A stretch of DNA of 64,000 bases from Saccharina japonica (lineage: Eukaryota; Sar; Phaeophyceae; Laminariales; Laminariaceae): assembly GCA_008828725.1 (NCBI GenBank), contig MEHQ01002486.1, forward strand, positions 209,963 through 273,962, in the 5' to 3' direction. Under the pieces are notes generated by a model that did not search any database, was not told the DNA's origin, and saw only the letters and a list, made by a program, of their open reading frames with translations. Shown piece by piece: positions 37,201 to 45,069 of the stretch; position 1 is the stretch's first letter, and every line of letters starts with the position of its first letter. A program made the position numbers and the translations under genes.

Positions 37201-40200
37201 TGCCTCTACCGTAGCCAAAAAACGGTACAGTACCTCTATCGTAGCAAACGTCGGCAGCGTTTTTTTTATACCAGGTATCACTTATAAAGCACACCTCGAG
37301 CCACAAACGCGCCCGCCAAACAAAAACAATGAAAAAAAAACAAGCAGAACTGTGCGAATTGTCCCAGGCAACTAACTGTGCTATGTGCCTTTTTATGGCC
37401 AGCCAAAAACTTTGGGGTGAGAAGGGGGACAAACTACTTCGATTTAGTGTGTTACACGTTTCGCAGTATAATAGCCAGACATGGTTAAGGAATCGGGCGT
37501 TTAGAGTGTTTCGCACCTGGGACGGATGATATAGATCATACAGATCATGCAGATCATACAGATCATTCCCACTGCATGATCTAGATTTTGAAGGCAGATA
37601 GATTGTTGATCCATACGTATGATCTGTATGATCTGTATGATTTAGCTCATGTTGCCGGGGGGGAGCTAAATAATCTGCATAATCTTGGACAGGTTTTTTC
37701 TGGGTTGGATCTGTGCTACACAGATCCTGCACATGACCTCAGAACGGCAAATTTGGATCTAGATGATCTACAGATATATCGTGATCTGTAGATGATATGT
37801 ATGATCTGTAAATGATATGTATGATCTGTAAATGATCTACCCGAGTTGTGAGGTGTGAACTGGTTTGGCTCGCTCGTTTGCACGAGACACAATAAAAGCA
37901 TCTTGTACATGGTGAAGTTCGTGTAGCACGCACTCTGCCCCACATGATAATTCCAGCCTGTGGCCCAAAATAAGAATATTACAGCTCTGTCAGCGGTGTC
38001 TCGTGTTGTACGAGATGCCGGGAAGGATATGGGGGGCAAAACGCTTGCGATACGATATGCATCGAATATGTATCGGGAGAAAAACACGGTATTTCCATGT
38101 ATATTTCCAAACTTTCGATACGATAAGGTATCGTCTCCTAAAAATCAAAATTGTCCCCTTGACAACCCTCGTACGCTATACCAGGCATGATATATGATAC
38201 ATGATTTATCATATCGCCTCCTATACACGCATGTACAGCAAAACAATTATTTTTTTCCAATCCTAGATAAACCCTAATGGTCATGTATATACGTATATAT
38301 AAGCAGGCGGATATGATAGGCTGGCACGCTGGTGTTTTGAGTTTCGATGTCTTGGCACGCGCTATTTGTTATACCCCTTTCACTTGTGCACTATACAGAA
38401 ACCTAAAAACTGACTGTTAATTCCAAGTGTTTTGTCTCCACAATGGGCGTAAGGCATAGTATAATTGACCCGCCACGGCTCGCCTCTTGTGGTCATTTAT
38501 TAACCTCTCCTCTGCTCCGGCCCGTCACTGCTGCTGCTGCTGCTGCCTGCCTGCCTGCCTGCCCTCCCTGACTCGGCGCACGACCTCGAAACTCGGGGGA
38601 AAAAAAACGCCTCCGCCGCCGCGTTTTGAAGGCACCGACGGGATCTCTGATGCCTCTCTGAAGCGCGACGACTGGGCCAGGCTGATCCGAAAGCCGCTCA
38701 AGGCGAAGGGCCACGCGCTGCTTGACGTGTGCACTCCCGAGGGCAACATTCAGCGAAAGGTACGAGCGAATATGAATATGTTGTTTCCTTTACGTACGTA
38801 TTAATATAATATATTAATATGTTGTAGTATAACATACAGGGTTTCCCTTTGGAGGCGTTCGGACGTGTAGTGTACTATGTACGATAGGTTACCGCCGCAA
38901 GGTAGAAAAATTCCGGTGACGTTTTGTTGCAAGCTGAAAAATATAAAGTCTATACGTGCAGAGCCCAAAACACGAAATACATAAGAACTGCTGTAACAAC
39001 CAGCAAGAGGAAATCGGTACGTGTGCAGTTATTTTATCTGTTTACGAGGGATTCAAGCCTTTTAGCACCGCACTACGCAGAAACCCGAGGTAGGAAAAAT
39101 CCGATGACGTTTTGCTGCAAGCTGAAAAACATGAAGACTGTACAGCCCAAAGCACGAAAGACATACTGCTGTAACAACCAGCGAAAGGACATCGGAGTTT
39201 ACGTATTTACTTTTCTGTTTACGAAGGATTCGAGCCTTTTAGTACCGCATTATGCAGAAACATGTGTCTACCTTTAATTTCAAGTCATTTTTGTGTCAGT
39301 CGGGAGTGCGGTTGTTCTAAATGGGTTAACGTTCCGGAGTCGTGCCTTCTGATTGGCTTGCTTGCTTATTTGCCGAGCTCGTGCTTGCGACCAAAAAATA
39401 GGCGTGATTCGACGCGAGTCAACGACAAAAACGCAAGGCACGAACCGCAGTGGGGAGGGGGGGGATAAGAGCTTGTTTTGTGATCTCGGATCTGAGTTAC
39501 GATTAAACATAATACCTGGTATAATGTTAACAGGTACAGGCAGTATATACATCAGTTGGGGACAGGGTTGTAAGTAATTAATTTCACTAAAAAAAAGGAC
39601 GCGATATAAAGAGGGAGGGAGAGAGAAAAAGAAAAGGGCGAAAACGATGAAAAAGTGGGAGCAAAAAAACAGAAAAAAAGAGAGAAGGGTCGTAAGGTTA
39701 AGGGTAGATATTTTTTTTCTGAAGTTCCTCGCATGTAATGCTCTACCAGGTATATACGAAACCCAAACACCCGATTTAGAAAAGAAATCCCGTACGCGCC
39801 ACCCGAAGAACAATCGCAATGGTTGGTGAACATGTTTTAATCGGTGGGCTTTGTTGGACGGAATCGGGAAATATCGACGTTTTCACGGTATCATTCTGGA
39901 CGGGATCGAGAATTGTATCACAATCTGTTCGGCATCGGTTTTTTGGACAGGAACGGGATTTTCCAATTGTTTCGCGGGACTGCGGGATCGTTTCGAATCC
40001 CCGTGCATTACCGCGGGATTTAATCCCGCGGGGAAAGGACTGCCCTGAAAGAAATAATGATACAGATGGGATTGCAAGTACGTTGTGCAGTTCCTCACTG
40101 GAGTATGCTAATAGTCTGTTATAGTCAGTCAGACAGTGTTCAGTCCAAACCAAATATCTATTTTACCGTGCTTTGGCTCGCCAATCAACCCTTCGTCGCC

Positions 40201-40885
40201 GGTCTCGTTGTCGATCCCGTCGCAAATCCCGTTGCCGATTCCGTTGTCAGTCCCGTTGTCGATCTCGGTGCAAATCCCGTCGCCGACCCACTTGTCGATC
40301 CCGTTGCCGATCCCGTTGTCGATCCCGTTGTTGGTCCCATTACCGATCCCTGTCGATCGTCGATCCCGTTTCAAGTCCCGCTGTCGATCCCATTGCCGAT
40401 CTCGTTGTTGAATCTCATTTGCAAACCCCGTTGCCGATCCCATTTTGCCCCATTTGAACTTCTTTTTTTTCTGTTTCCCTTGTGCGGAAATAAAGATTGT
40501 CGCCAAGGGTAAGTGGAAGAACGCGCCGGGAGTCTTCGTGGCCGCTCGAAAAAGCGAGCTGGGGGGACTCTGGCCCTACCTCGACGACCACGACTACAAG
40601 GACCACACCGCAGCCAATGCTGCAGCCGCCGCCGCCGCCGCCGCCGCTAACAGCATCGGCAACGCTAACGCTAGTGGTAGCGGAGAGGCAGGGCTAGAGC
40701 TAGGGATGGACCATGCAGAGGACGGAGAGGAGGAGGACGAGGAGTGGGGCTCGGAAGGATGGGAGCCGGTGGTGGAGTTGGACGAGGAAAGAGGCGGACG
40801 AGAAAAGCGAGCGCGGGGTGGGCGGAGGGCGGAGGTGCGAAGGAGACGCAGGGACGAGCGGGCGGAGCGTGCCATTTTCGAATGA
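15473..40885 (+). CDS. RSM22: Mitochondrial small-ribosomal-subunit assembly factor Rsm22/METTL17, 14 exons
   Basis: Rsm22/METTL17 is a methyltransferase-fold Fe-S protein acting in mitochondrial ribosome small-subunit assembly. Exons: 15473-15757, 16864-16987, 18066-18226, 19569-19653, 21152-21341, 24164-24324, 28019-28168, 29536-29623, 31062-31213, 32520-32686, 34371-34454, 35521-35647, 38632-38759, 40496-40885 (stop TGA). All phases agree; total 2292 nt, about 763 residues. The amino terminus (MPRGTTWSVGRPVLRAATAS) is Arg/Ser/Ala-rich and lacks acidic residues, like a mitochondrial presequence. Exons 5-6 give AETFAYVYHRMMP and LDFGSGPGTAALAAWDVWG (SAM motif I, about residues 300-318). Exon 8 has FDLVVAAYSLSHLP, exon 9 LVAPGGVLVLVDDGT. 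Cysteines Cx5Cx7C (about 502-516, exon 10) plus one near 625 (LLDVC, exon 13) match the four Fe-S ligands. Exons 2-4 are less conserved and the exon 4 donor is uncertain; the exon 2 acceptor could be 3 nt earlier. Confidence 0.93.
16357..16690. repeat. MITE left-end relative plus 63-bp tandem duplication
   Basis: 16357-16400 matches the left end of the 3409-3585 element (TTCGACACTA). From about 16562 a segment containing GTAGTTTGCCACGCAT and CCAATAAGCGATAAACTCTAC is present twice in tandem. In RSM22 intron 1. Confidence 0.65.
17447..17778 (+). mobile_element. tRNA-derived SINE, full-length copy 2
   Basis: The head GTCGCCCCGATGGTCTAGTA resembles a tRNA 5' end with an A-box, followed by a degenerate B-box AGGTCGAATCT and CACGTGGGTCGGAC. 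The body (GAGAGCGCC, GTGGGTAGGCACAATTCGA, GTGACCCCGGATCTGAGTTA) runs to about 17778. In RSM22 intron 2. Confidence 0.8.
18618..18882 (+). mobile_element. Poly(C)-ended dispersed repeat, full-length copy
   Basis: Starts GTGGCCACACCAGAAATTAA, passes through the GCGCTTCGCGCTTGGTGCTA and CCGTCCCGGCATTGTAGGGA blocks, and ends in GTACA followed by a C run. It matches 31897-32146 end to end. In RSM22 intron 3. Confidence 0.8.
19039..19058 (+). repeat. G homopolymer tract
   Basis: About 17 consecutive G then AGGG, in RSM22 intron 3. Possible quadruplex-forming site or remnant of a poly(C)-ended repeat read from the other strand. Confidence 0.7.
19988..20148 (+). repeat. Minisatellite, 18-bp unit
   Basis: About nine units of the type TAGTACTAACGACTTACTAA. 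In RSM22 intron 4. Confidence 0.9.
20282..20478 (+). mobile_element. Poly(C)-ended dispersed repeat, 5'-truncated copy
   Basis: Flanked on the left by a C run (20292-20306) and on the right by CACCCCCCACCCC. Contains GCGCTTCGCGCTTGGTG and TATGGTCATACGACTACGGC. Confidence 0.7.
20567..21116. mobile_element. Inverted-repeat element flanked by long direct repeats
   Basis: Arms of about 95 bases at 20637-20735 and 20955-21045 are inverted copies (ACGACTACGGGGACGTTTAT versus its complement). Outside them, 20567-20636 and 21046-21116 are direct repeats (CAAGCGTGCCCCCT, AACGCCCCCACCGTTG). The right direct repeat ends about 35 bases before RSM22 exon 5. Confidence 0.75.
21348..21552 (+). repeat. Polypurine tract after RSM22 exon 5
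   Basis: About 200 bases almost entirely G and A (GGGAGGGA units), starting six bases after the exon 5 donor. Triplex- or quadruplex-prone. Confidence 0.9.
22290..22800. repeat. Three diverged tandem units, about 220 bp
   Basis: Each unit has GGGCCAAGTCGTAAAATA-like and CTCGGAAAAAA-like blocks and TTTATACCTGG. In RSM22 intron 5. Confidence 0.65.
23396..24050. mobile_element. MITE-C copy expanded by an internal 72-bp tandem array
   Basis: Starts TACAGTAGTGGTCCCTCTAT and ends with the inverted counterpart at ACCACTACTCTGTA. Between them, about seven units of roughly 72 bases carry CGTTGAAATCGCTTGG and AGTGTGGCAGTGCG. The intact copy at 6221 has no such array, so the expansion arose inside the element. 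In RSM22 intron 5. Confidence 0.85.
24051..24146 (+). repeat. Duplicated 33-bp segment beside MITE-C
   Basis: ATTCGATCTGCAATAACGCC and its continuation occur at 24051 and again at 24114, just upstream of RSM22 exon 6. Confidence 0.8.
24382..24495. mobile_element. MITE-A copy
   Basis: CCATAGTAAATAGGACC at the left and an inverted GGTCGTATTTACTATGGTCC at the right; ends at CCGTA. Lies 58 bases after the RSM22 exon 6 donor. Confidence 0.8.
24942..25395. mobile_element. Foldback element with ACAGCTGTGAG arms
   Basis: The left arm (ACAGCTGTGAGCTCGAGGAT near 24978, through TTTGCTAGCTGAGTGTA) is repeated inverted at 25306-25358. Outside the arms lie an A run (left) and T run (right), also complementary. 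Arm-only relatives occur at 26137-26275 and 56885-57050. In RSM22 intron 6. Confidence 0.8.
25385..25909 (+). repeat. 525-bp direct repeat, first copy
   Basis: Near-identical to 26275-26799 (offset 890). It contains a segment (25714-25772) resembling the last 60 bases of RSM22 exon 6 together with its donor. It ends one base before the single N at 25911. Confidence 0.95.
25911..25911. other. Ambiguous base N at a repeat edge
   Basis: A single N separates the first 525-bp repeat from a SINE that is cut off in mid-body. This looks like an assembly join or unresolved repeat boundary. Confidence 0.9.
25912..26091 (-). mobile_element. tRNA-derived SINE, copy 3 (best head)
   Basis: Read on the minus strand the head is GTCGCCCCGATGGTCTAGAG (good A-box TGGTCTAGAGG) and then GGAGTTCGAATCTCACGTGG (B-box). 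The anticodon-arm region is degenerate, so it is not a working tRNA. The body stops at the N. Confidence 0.8.
26137..26275. mobile_element. Arm fragment of the ACAGCTGTGAG foldback element
   Basis: Shares CAGCTGTGAGATCGAGGATC and the following block with the left arm at 24978 but lacks the right half. Confidence 0.65.
26275..26799 (+). repeat. 525-bp direct repeat, second copy
   Basis: Second copy of 25385-25909; differs mainly beside the G run near 26600. Both copies keep the exon-6-tail-like segment (26604-26662). Confidence 0.95.
26800..28018. other. RSM22 intron 6, right part
   Basis: Unique AT-rich sequence, no coding segment seen. It includes two TACCWGGTA motifs (27551-27559 TACCTGGTA, 27590-27598 TACCAGGTA) and a short CGTACGAGTACT-type palindromic patch near 27507. 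Confidence 0.5.
28285..28600. repeat. GATCATGATC-rich palindromic array
   Basis: Repeated TAGATCATGATCTA and ATCTAGTTATCTAGAT blocks, each self-complementary. Highly enriched in GATC. In RSM22 intron 7. Confidence 0.9.
28795..29480. repeat. TGATC/TGATA microsatellite with 160-bp higher-order units
   Basis: Runs of TGATC and TGATA pentamers, interrupted at 28680-29210 by diverged units containing GGGGCATATCTGCCCC, itself an inverted repeat. Confidence 0.85.
29640..29965 (-). mobile_element. Poly(C)-ended dispersed repeat, three partial copies
   Basis: G runs at about 29645, 29710 and 29970 separate segments containing GGCCGTAGTCGTATGACC and CCTACAATGCCGGGACGG. Starts about 20 bases after the RSM22 exon 8 donor. 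Confidence 0.75.
30512..30615. mobile_element. MITE-A copy
   Basis: TACGGAGGACCATAGTGAAT at the left, inverted ATCCTATTTACTATGCTCCC at the right, in RSM22 intron 8. Confidence 0.85.
31217..31280 (+). repeat. About 41-nt C homopolymer at the start of an intron
   Basis: The RSM22 exon 9 donor GTGA is followed at once by an uninterrupted C run, a short AAGGGGG, then 18 more C. The exact length may be a sequencing estimate. Confidence 0.9.
31350..31780 (+). repeat. Minisatellite, about 41-bp unit
   Basis: About ten units with ATACCGCAAAAAAACATCCC and TAATAACCCTTTTT. One unit (31551-31590) carries an inserted CCAGGTA at a TA. Confidence 0.9.
31897..32214 (+). mobile_element. Poly(C)-ended dispersed repeat, full-length copy plus partial
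   Basis: Starts GCGGCCACACCGGAAATTAA, matching the 18618 copy, and ends AAGCACACCCCCCC at about 32147. A second terminal fragment follows, ending in another C run near 32210. Confidence 0.8.
32340..32489 (+). mobile_element. Second subfamily of the poly(C)-ended repeat
   Basis: Shares GTGCTCCGTC and AGGGATG with the main family but continues GTGGTCAATGGTCAAATGAC and ends AATGAGTTCGCCTT plus a C run. A reverse copy is at 50030-50150. Its C run forms the polypyrimidine tract before RSM22 exon 10. Confidence 0.7.
32768..32942 (-). mobile_element. tRNA-derived SINE body, copy 4
   Basis: Reverse of the body only: ATTATCTTCGCCCTCC, CGTAACTCAGATCCGGGGTC, TCGTCGACTTGCG. No tRNA head. In RSM22 intron 10. 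Confidence 0.75.
33108..33450 (+). repeat. ATGATCTGT array with conserved GCTCATGTTGCCGG core
   Basis: Nonamer array (33108-33330) followed by a core TAGCTCATGTTGCCGG and GGGAGCTG. The same arrangement recurs at 35215, 37600, 42440 and 50680. Confidence 0.85.
33739..34032. mobile_element. MITE-B copy (GAGCTACGATAGAGGT ends)
   Basis: Left end GAGCTACGATAGAGGTAC, right end GTGCACCTCTACCGTAGCAT; interior has TTTTTTTGGCTATAATG and AAATCAGTTTTTGGATGG. In RSM22 intron 10. Confidence 0.8.
35195..35400 (+). repeat. GATCTGT / GCTCATGTTGCCGG repeat, copy 2
   Basis: Short GATCTGTAT array then TAGCTCATGTTGCCGGGCGG, CCTGGGTTAGACCTGTACTA and GATCTATCTG blocks. Just upstream of RSM22 exon 12. Confidence 0.75.
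35745..36165 (+). repeat. Minisatellite, 33-bp unit, about 12 copies
   Basis: Unit contains ACTTATTTAACCTCTTGGGG and ACCCAACTAAGCG. In-frame across many copies only because the unit is 33 bases long. In RSM22 intron 12. Confidence 0.95.
36180..36464. mobile_element. MITE-B copy
   Basis: Left ACGCATGTTATCTACGG...AGAGGTGCACC, right GGTACATGCCTCTAGCGTAG. About 285 bases. Confidence 0.75.
36515..36563 (+). repeat. GGGTA pentamer array
   Basis: Nine to ten perfect GGGTA (TAGGG) units; telomere-like but not the TTAGGG form. Confidence 0.9.
36735..36870. mobile_element. MITE-B partial copy
   Basis: Shares TTTTTGCCTTCTGAGGGTGG and AAAACTGATTTTGGAGG with the next copy; both ends incomplete. Confidence 0.65.
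36872..37253. mobile_element. MITE-B copy with a 35-bp terminal tandem expansion
   Basis: Left GACGCACGCATGCCATGATA, right CCTCTATCGTAGCAAACGTC. The right end (GTAGCCAAAAAACGGTACA plus CCTCTATC-type block) is repeated four times at 37120-37250. Confidence 0.8.
37515..37850 (+). repeat. GATCTGT / GCTCATGTTGCCGG repeat, copy 3
   Basis: Includes TTTAGCTCATGTTGCCGGGG, GGGTTGGATCTGTGCTACAC and a GATCTGTAAATGATAT array. In RSM22 intron 12. Confidence 0.8.
38905..39275 (+). repeat. Direct duplication, about 175 bp
   Basis: GTTTTGTTGCAAGCTGAAAA...ACCGCACTACGCAGAAAC (from 38905) recurs at 39090 with moderate divergence; both contain GATTC(A/G)AGCCTTTTAG. In RSM22 intron 13. Confidence 0.8.
39398..39503 (+). 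mobile_element. tRNA-derived SINE body, copy 5
   Basis: Carries GATTCGACGCGAGTCAACGA, GGCACGAACCGCAGTGGGGA and CGGATCTGAGTTACGATTA. In RSM22 intron 13. Confidence 0.65.
40190..40445 (+). repeat. 12-bp minisatellite next to RSM22 exon 14
   Basis: Units of TCCCGTTGTCGA / TCCCGTTGCCGA, about 20 copies, ending 50 bases before the last exon. Confidence 0.9.
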
Positions 40886-40924
40886 TTTGTCTTTTCCCCC
40901 CCGTTTTGTTTTTTGTTTTTTGCG

Positions 40925-41333
40925 CGCACGAAAAAGAGAAAACTTACGGGGGGAGGAAATTCTGGCCCTTGTGCTTCGACGACCAAAACTTTTTGAGAAT
41001 CGCACCGTACCACGGCGGCGCAAGGCTGAGGCCGCCGCCGCTGCCGGCGCCACCGCCAACAACGACAACAACACCAACACTAACGCTAAAGCTAACGCTA
41101 GTGCACCCTAACACTAAGGCTATAGCTAACGGCAGTGGAGAGCTAGGGCCGGGGCTAGGGCTTGACCCTACAGAGCACGGCGAGGAGGAGGGCGAGGGGT
41201 GGAGGTCCGAGGGATGGGAGCCGGTTGTGGAGTTGGAATAGCAAGGAGGCGGACGAGAAAAACGAGCGCGGGGTGGGCGGCGGGCGGAGGTGCGAAGGAG
41301 ACGCAGGGACGAGAGAGAGCGGAGCGTGCCACT
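40925..41333 (+). pseudogene. Decayed duplicate of RSM22 exon 14
   Basis: This segment repeats exon 14 from about 40543: CGAAAAAG, GGAATTCTGGCCCT-like and CGACGACCA blocks, the Ala/Asn-rich stretch, then GGATGGGAGCCGGT and the Arg-rich tail (GGGCGGAGGTGCGAAGGAGA). It has indels and its frame stops at TAG 41239-41241 straight after the VVELE-like sequence. It lies 40 bases past the true stop, so it may be transcribed as 3' untranslated sequence. Confidence 0.85.
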
Positions 41334-41560
41334 TTTGTTTTTGAACATTTTCGATTGTTTTTTTCGATTGAACATTTTCGGTGGTTTTTTTTTCGATTGA
41401 AGTTATTCGATTGAATGCGTTCGGTTGAAACGTTTTCGATAGGTTTTTCTCGGTTGATTTTTTTTCGATTGCTTTTTTGTTTCGAGTTACTTTTTTATTG
41501 ATTTTTCGATGCAATCTTCGATTTTTTTTTTCGATTGAAATTCAAGTCATTTTTTTTAAT
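41334..41560 (+). repeat. TTTCGATTG-rich T-rich array
   Basis: Repeated TTTTTTTCGATTGAA-like units after the RSM22 tail duplicate. No coding signal. Confidence 0.75.
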
Positions 41561-41744
41561 TACAAATGGTAAATACTATAGTAAAATCAATGTAATATGT
41601 ATTCAAGCCGTATATTGGTCAATACGCCGAGTAATTCGACATTTCACGTCTTGACATGATCGCATCAACAAGGGGAAGACGTCCATGTCTCGTTTTTTTT
41701 TCCCTGCGAGACTACCAGGCTGCGGTAAGAACCGCCTGCCAAAT

Positions 41745-41965
41745 TACTGGATCTATATGATCTAGATCATGATCTATCTGTCCATCAGTGAGAAATGCTT
41801 GGGGCTCAAAAGTCTTACAGTGCCCCAATACCTGATGTGTAATAATAGCACGGCTCTAAAAACGGCAGGTTAAGATCCAGATCATCTAAATCGTGATCTC
41901 TCTGTCTATCACTGAAAAATGCTTGGGCTACACTATATATAATCACGTGCAACCCCAATACCTAC
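41745..41965. repeat. GATC-rich duplicated repeat
   Basis: Two diverged units with ATCTAGATCATGATCT, TGAGAAATGCTTGGG-like and GCCCCAATACCT blocks. In the RSM22-CDC14 intergenic region. Confidence 0.7.
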
Positions 41966-41974
41966 CGTAACAAT

Positions 41975-42165
41975 AGCATGGTTCAGTCTAACGTCTAACG
42001 CGCACGGTTCAGCCTAAGTCTGACGAGTACACTTCGATCCAAAGTCTAACGAGTACAGTTCCATCTAAAGCCTAACGAGTACGGTTCAATCTAAAGTCTA
42101 ACCAGAACCTAGTTCAGTCTAAAGTCTAACGAGTACGGTTCAGTCTAAAGTCTAACGAGCACCAT
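41975..42165 (+). repeat. Minisatellite, about 26-bp unit
   Basis: About seven units of AGTCTAACGAGTACGGTTCA. Intergenic. Confidence 0.9.
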
Positions 42166-42434
42166 AACGACTAGACCGCCACCACCGTGCTGGCCTGTTG
42201 CGCCGGGTTTCGCCTCTGAGGTGTGCTGGTGTTTTCTCACACAGCAGTGCGATTTTTTTTACTCTGAGTTTTCTTCTGTGGCTGAGAGATCGCGAAAGCG
42301 CGAGTCGGCCAAAACTCCATGATGATGATCGATGGGCAGTGGGGAAGGACAAGAGGAAATTTTCCTTTGTGATGGATGTCCAACATGTCCACACCTTAGA
42401 CAGATCAACGATCCTCCACTTCGTTATCTAGGTA

Positions 42435-42960
42435 TTTCAGGGCAGATATATACCTGATCTGTATGATCTGCATGATATGTATGATCTGTGTGATCTGTAT
42501 GATCTGTGTGATCTGTATGATCTGTGTGATCTGTATGATCTGTATGATCTAGCTCATGTCGACGGGTGGGAGCTGTAGATCATCTGCATGGTCTACTGTA
42601 GGACAAGCTTCCTGGGTTGAATCTGTGCTGTACAGATCCTGTACAGTAGTACAGCACAGGACACCTAATAAGAAACAGGCTGATAAGAAAGCGAGGCTGA
42701 TGTTTTGAGGAAAATAAGAAATTCGGGGGTCGTTATCTTGAAATTGGTGTAGAATGCACCCTCTCTCGGGTAAGAAATCCTGCCTGGGCCAGATTTCCGG
42801 TTTCTTATTAGGTGTCCTGCACTACTGTACCTCAAAACGGCGTCTGAACTACATAGATCCTGCACAACATCTCAAAGCGGCAGGCTAGGATCTACAGTAG
42901 AGGGTCTATTAACAGATGATCTATTGTAGATGATCTAGATGATCTATCTGTAAATGATTT
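42435..42960 (+). repeat. GATCTGT / GCTCATGTTGCCGG repeat, copy 4, split by a MITE
   Basis: Array 42440-42560, core TAGCTCATGTCGACGGGTGG, then GATCCTG|TA at 42643. The repeat resumes after the MITE at TACCTCAAAACGGC and continues to the GATCTATCTG block. Confidence 0.8.
42642..42829. mobile_element. MITE-D copy inserted in a repeat, TA duplication visible
   Basis: Starts TACAGTAGTACAGCACAGGA and ends TGTCCTGCACTACTGTA. The host repeat reads GATCCTG-TA-CCTCAAAACGG once the element is removed, matching the sister at 37730 (GATCCTGCACATGACCTCAG), so the element sits between two copies of TA. Confidence 0.85.
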
Positions 42961-43009
42961 ATCTGATCTGTCAAGGGTATGCGCGGATCTGAATCCCAGA
43001 TACCCCACT

Positions 43010-43290
43010 ACCCCCCCCCCCCAATATTGGAGGGAAGAACCGGGCCGTTGTGATCCCAGAAAACAATAAGTCAACTTTTTTTTTAATTACCCCCCCCCCC
43101 CCCCCACCAGCGAAAACAAAATAGGGGGGGTCTCTAAAACCAAGTTAAAAAAAGGGAACAAAAAACGAAAAAAAAATGGTTTTCGCTCATTTCGTCCTGT
43201 GATCACAGCGATCCGGTTTGTTTTTCATTCTGACCTTCCTACAAGTGTGGTGTCGTTTTCTCTTTTTTTTTTACGCCCTTGGATCTGTAG
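43010..43290 (+). repeat. Dispersed 270-bp repeat, copy 1
   Basis: Shares GTGATCCCAGAAAACAATAA, a C run, GGGGTCTCTAAAACCAAGTT, TGTGATCACAGCGATCCGGT and CATTCTGACCTTCCT with 62545-62800. Confidence 0.85.
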
Positions 43291-44560
43291 ATGACTCGTC
43301 TGTCCGACGTCTGAACATGTCACTGAGAGTCCGAGAGCGCGAGTTGGCAAAACATAATTCCCTAGGCTTACCTTTACTTTTGATCTCGGAAATTTCAAAC
43401 TTGCAAAGTTGAGCTTCAACCGTTCAATCGGTCGTACGCAGTTACCCGCTAAAACCCAAAAAACGGTATATCGGTGGATTTTCCGCCAGTTGACGGTACA
43501 GGAAATGAAATCAGCTTCTTCCAGAGGAGCAATATGTACCAAACAGGGATATACCGTTTTGAGGCCCGGTATACCGTTTTCTATCGAAATGAGAGTCGAC
43601 AAGCGATTTTCATTTTACATGGAACGCAAGAACCCGGGAGGGGTGAGGGGATTGATTACCCCTGTGGCCACGACTTTCTTCTAGATGGACTGTGAAAAAC
43701 ATCGGCCTTGCGACAATATATACAGTGTCAGCATTAGATTAGGCAGTACGGGGCAAGCCCGACTATTGTGCAGGTTCACTCTGGTTACTCTTGGTCACTC
43801 GCACGTTTTGGGTTCATACGTATCACAAAGCGGTGTCTTGCCTCTCCAGAGCTTCTGAGCGAGAGGGCAAAGCATTCCTCTTTTCAGAGGAATGATGAAT
43901 CGTAACGCCTCCACAACGATAGAGGGGAAACGGGGATACCATACCATGACAGGGCGCTACACAAGGGAAAACTCTCCCACGAGTTAAAAGGTTGCAAGTA
44001 GTACGTACAAGTGATGAACAAAAGTACGTATCATTATACATATATGCATACGTTTACTATTAAAGTACCATTGTGTGGATACCAGGCCCTATCTCCTAGA
44101 CCGTACCGCCTCATCATCACTATAATCCTTCAAGGCCGTCCTGGCTCCTCGGGGGCACAGTCTGAGATTTCCTCGTGTTACTGACCCCCGGGAGTGTGGT
44201 AACGCCCCACAACCCGCCCACCTCGGTGTGTTTCCGCATCAAACACGAAAAAAAAAACTGCTGCGGGACTTACCGTCCCACATTTGGCGTCGTCTACCGT
44301 ACCACATTTGGCGTCGTCGGCAGCTGCGGGACTACTACCGTCCCACAATTCATTTAAAAAAAATGGATACCGTTATTATTATCATAAATGATGTACTATT
44401 TATACTTCCTTTTATATTTATATTTATACTGTAAGGGACCGACCGACCGACGGACCGAGCGAGCGAGCATGGCGTTCTTAACTTGAGAAGCGGACGAGTC
44501 GTACGATTGCTACCTACTTACGTAAACAGGGCGGTGGTGCCTGATTGCTCAAAGCGTCCA
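43291..44560. other. Intergenic stretch without a recognised gene
   Basis: An open frame at 43474-43695 (+, 73 codons) is not recognised. GGTATACCGTTTT-type repeats lie at 43460-43590, and duplicated CACATTTGGCGTCGTC at 44280-44330. Nothing else supported. Confidence 0.4.
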
Positions 44561-45015
44561 AGCGTGGTATGGTAGCTCGCAAGAAACTATGGTCCTGGGA
44601 AATGCAACGCAACGCAGCACGCCATGCTACGCTTGGAATACCCCGCCGATCTGTAAGGTATACTTATACCATTCATATAATAGATAATTTGGTACATATG
44701 TAATAACGCCACCAACGCCTGGAAACCCTAACAAATAATACGAGCACCTCGCACAGGGAACACACCGCCGCGCTGTAAGGTACACTTATACTATTCATAG
44801 GTACTTCGATACAAGAAGAACGCCATGCAACGCCTGGGAAACCAACCCCGACAATAATACACCGCCGAGCTGTATATAAGGTATATGTAAACTATTCATG
44901 GGCAGTTCGTTCGGTACAGAAAAACGCCATGCAACGTCTGGAAACCCCAGCAAACAAAAACGCGCGTGCCACATATAGGGAATCAATACACCGCCGAGCT
45001 GTACGTAAGGTAAGG
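44560..45015 (+). repeat. Four tandem units, about 115 bp
   Basis: Units share AACGCCATGCAACGCCTGG, CACCGCCGAGCTGTA and CTATTCAT blocks. Intergenic. Confidence 0.8.
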
Positions 45016-45069
45016 CTAGTAAGGTGAAACGATTTGTCCAGGGGCTTCGTCAACTACTTAAGTAGTGTT

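Noticed and set aside
40129..40506. Minus-strand Asn/Gly/Asp-rich repeat protein (GNGIDNGIGNG)
   Set aside because: Translation of the 12-bp minisatellite in RSM22 intron 13.
43474..43695. Small gene MDFPPVDGTGNE...
   Set aside because: 73 codons, not recognised, surrounded by GGTATACCG-type repeats; insufficient support.
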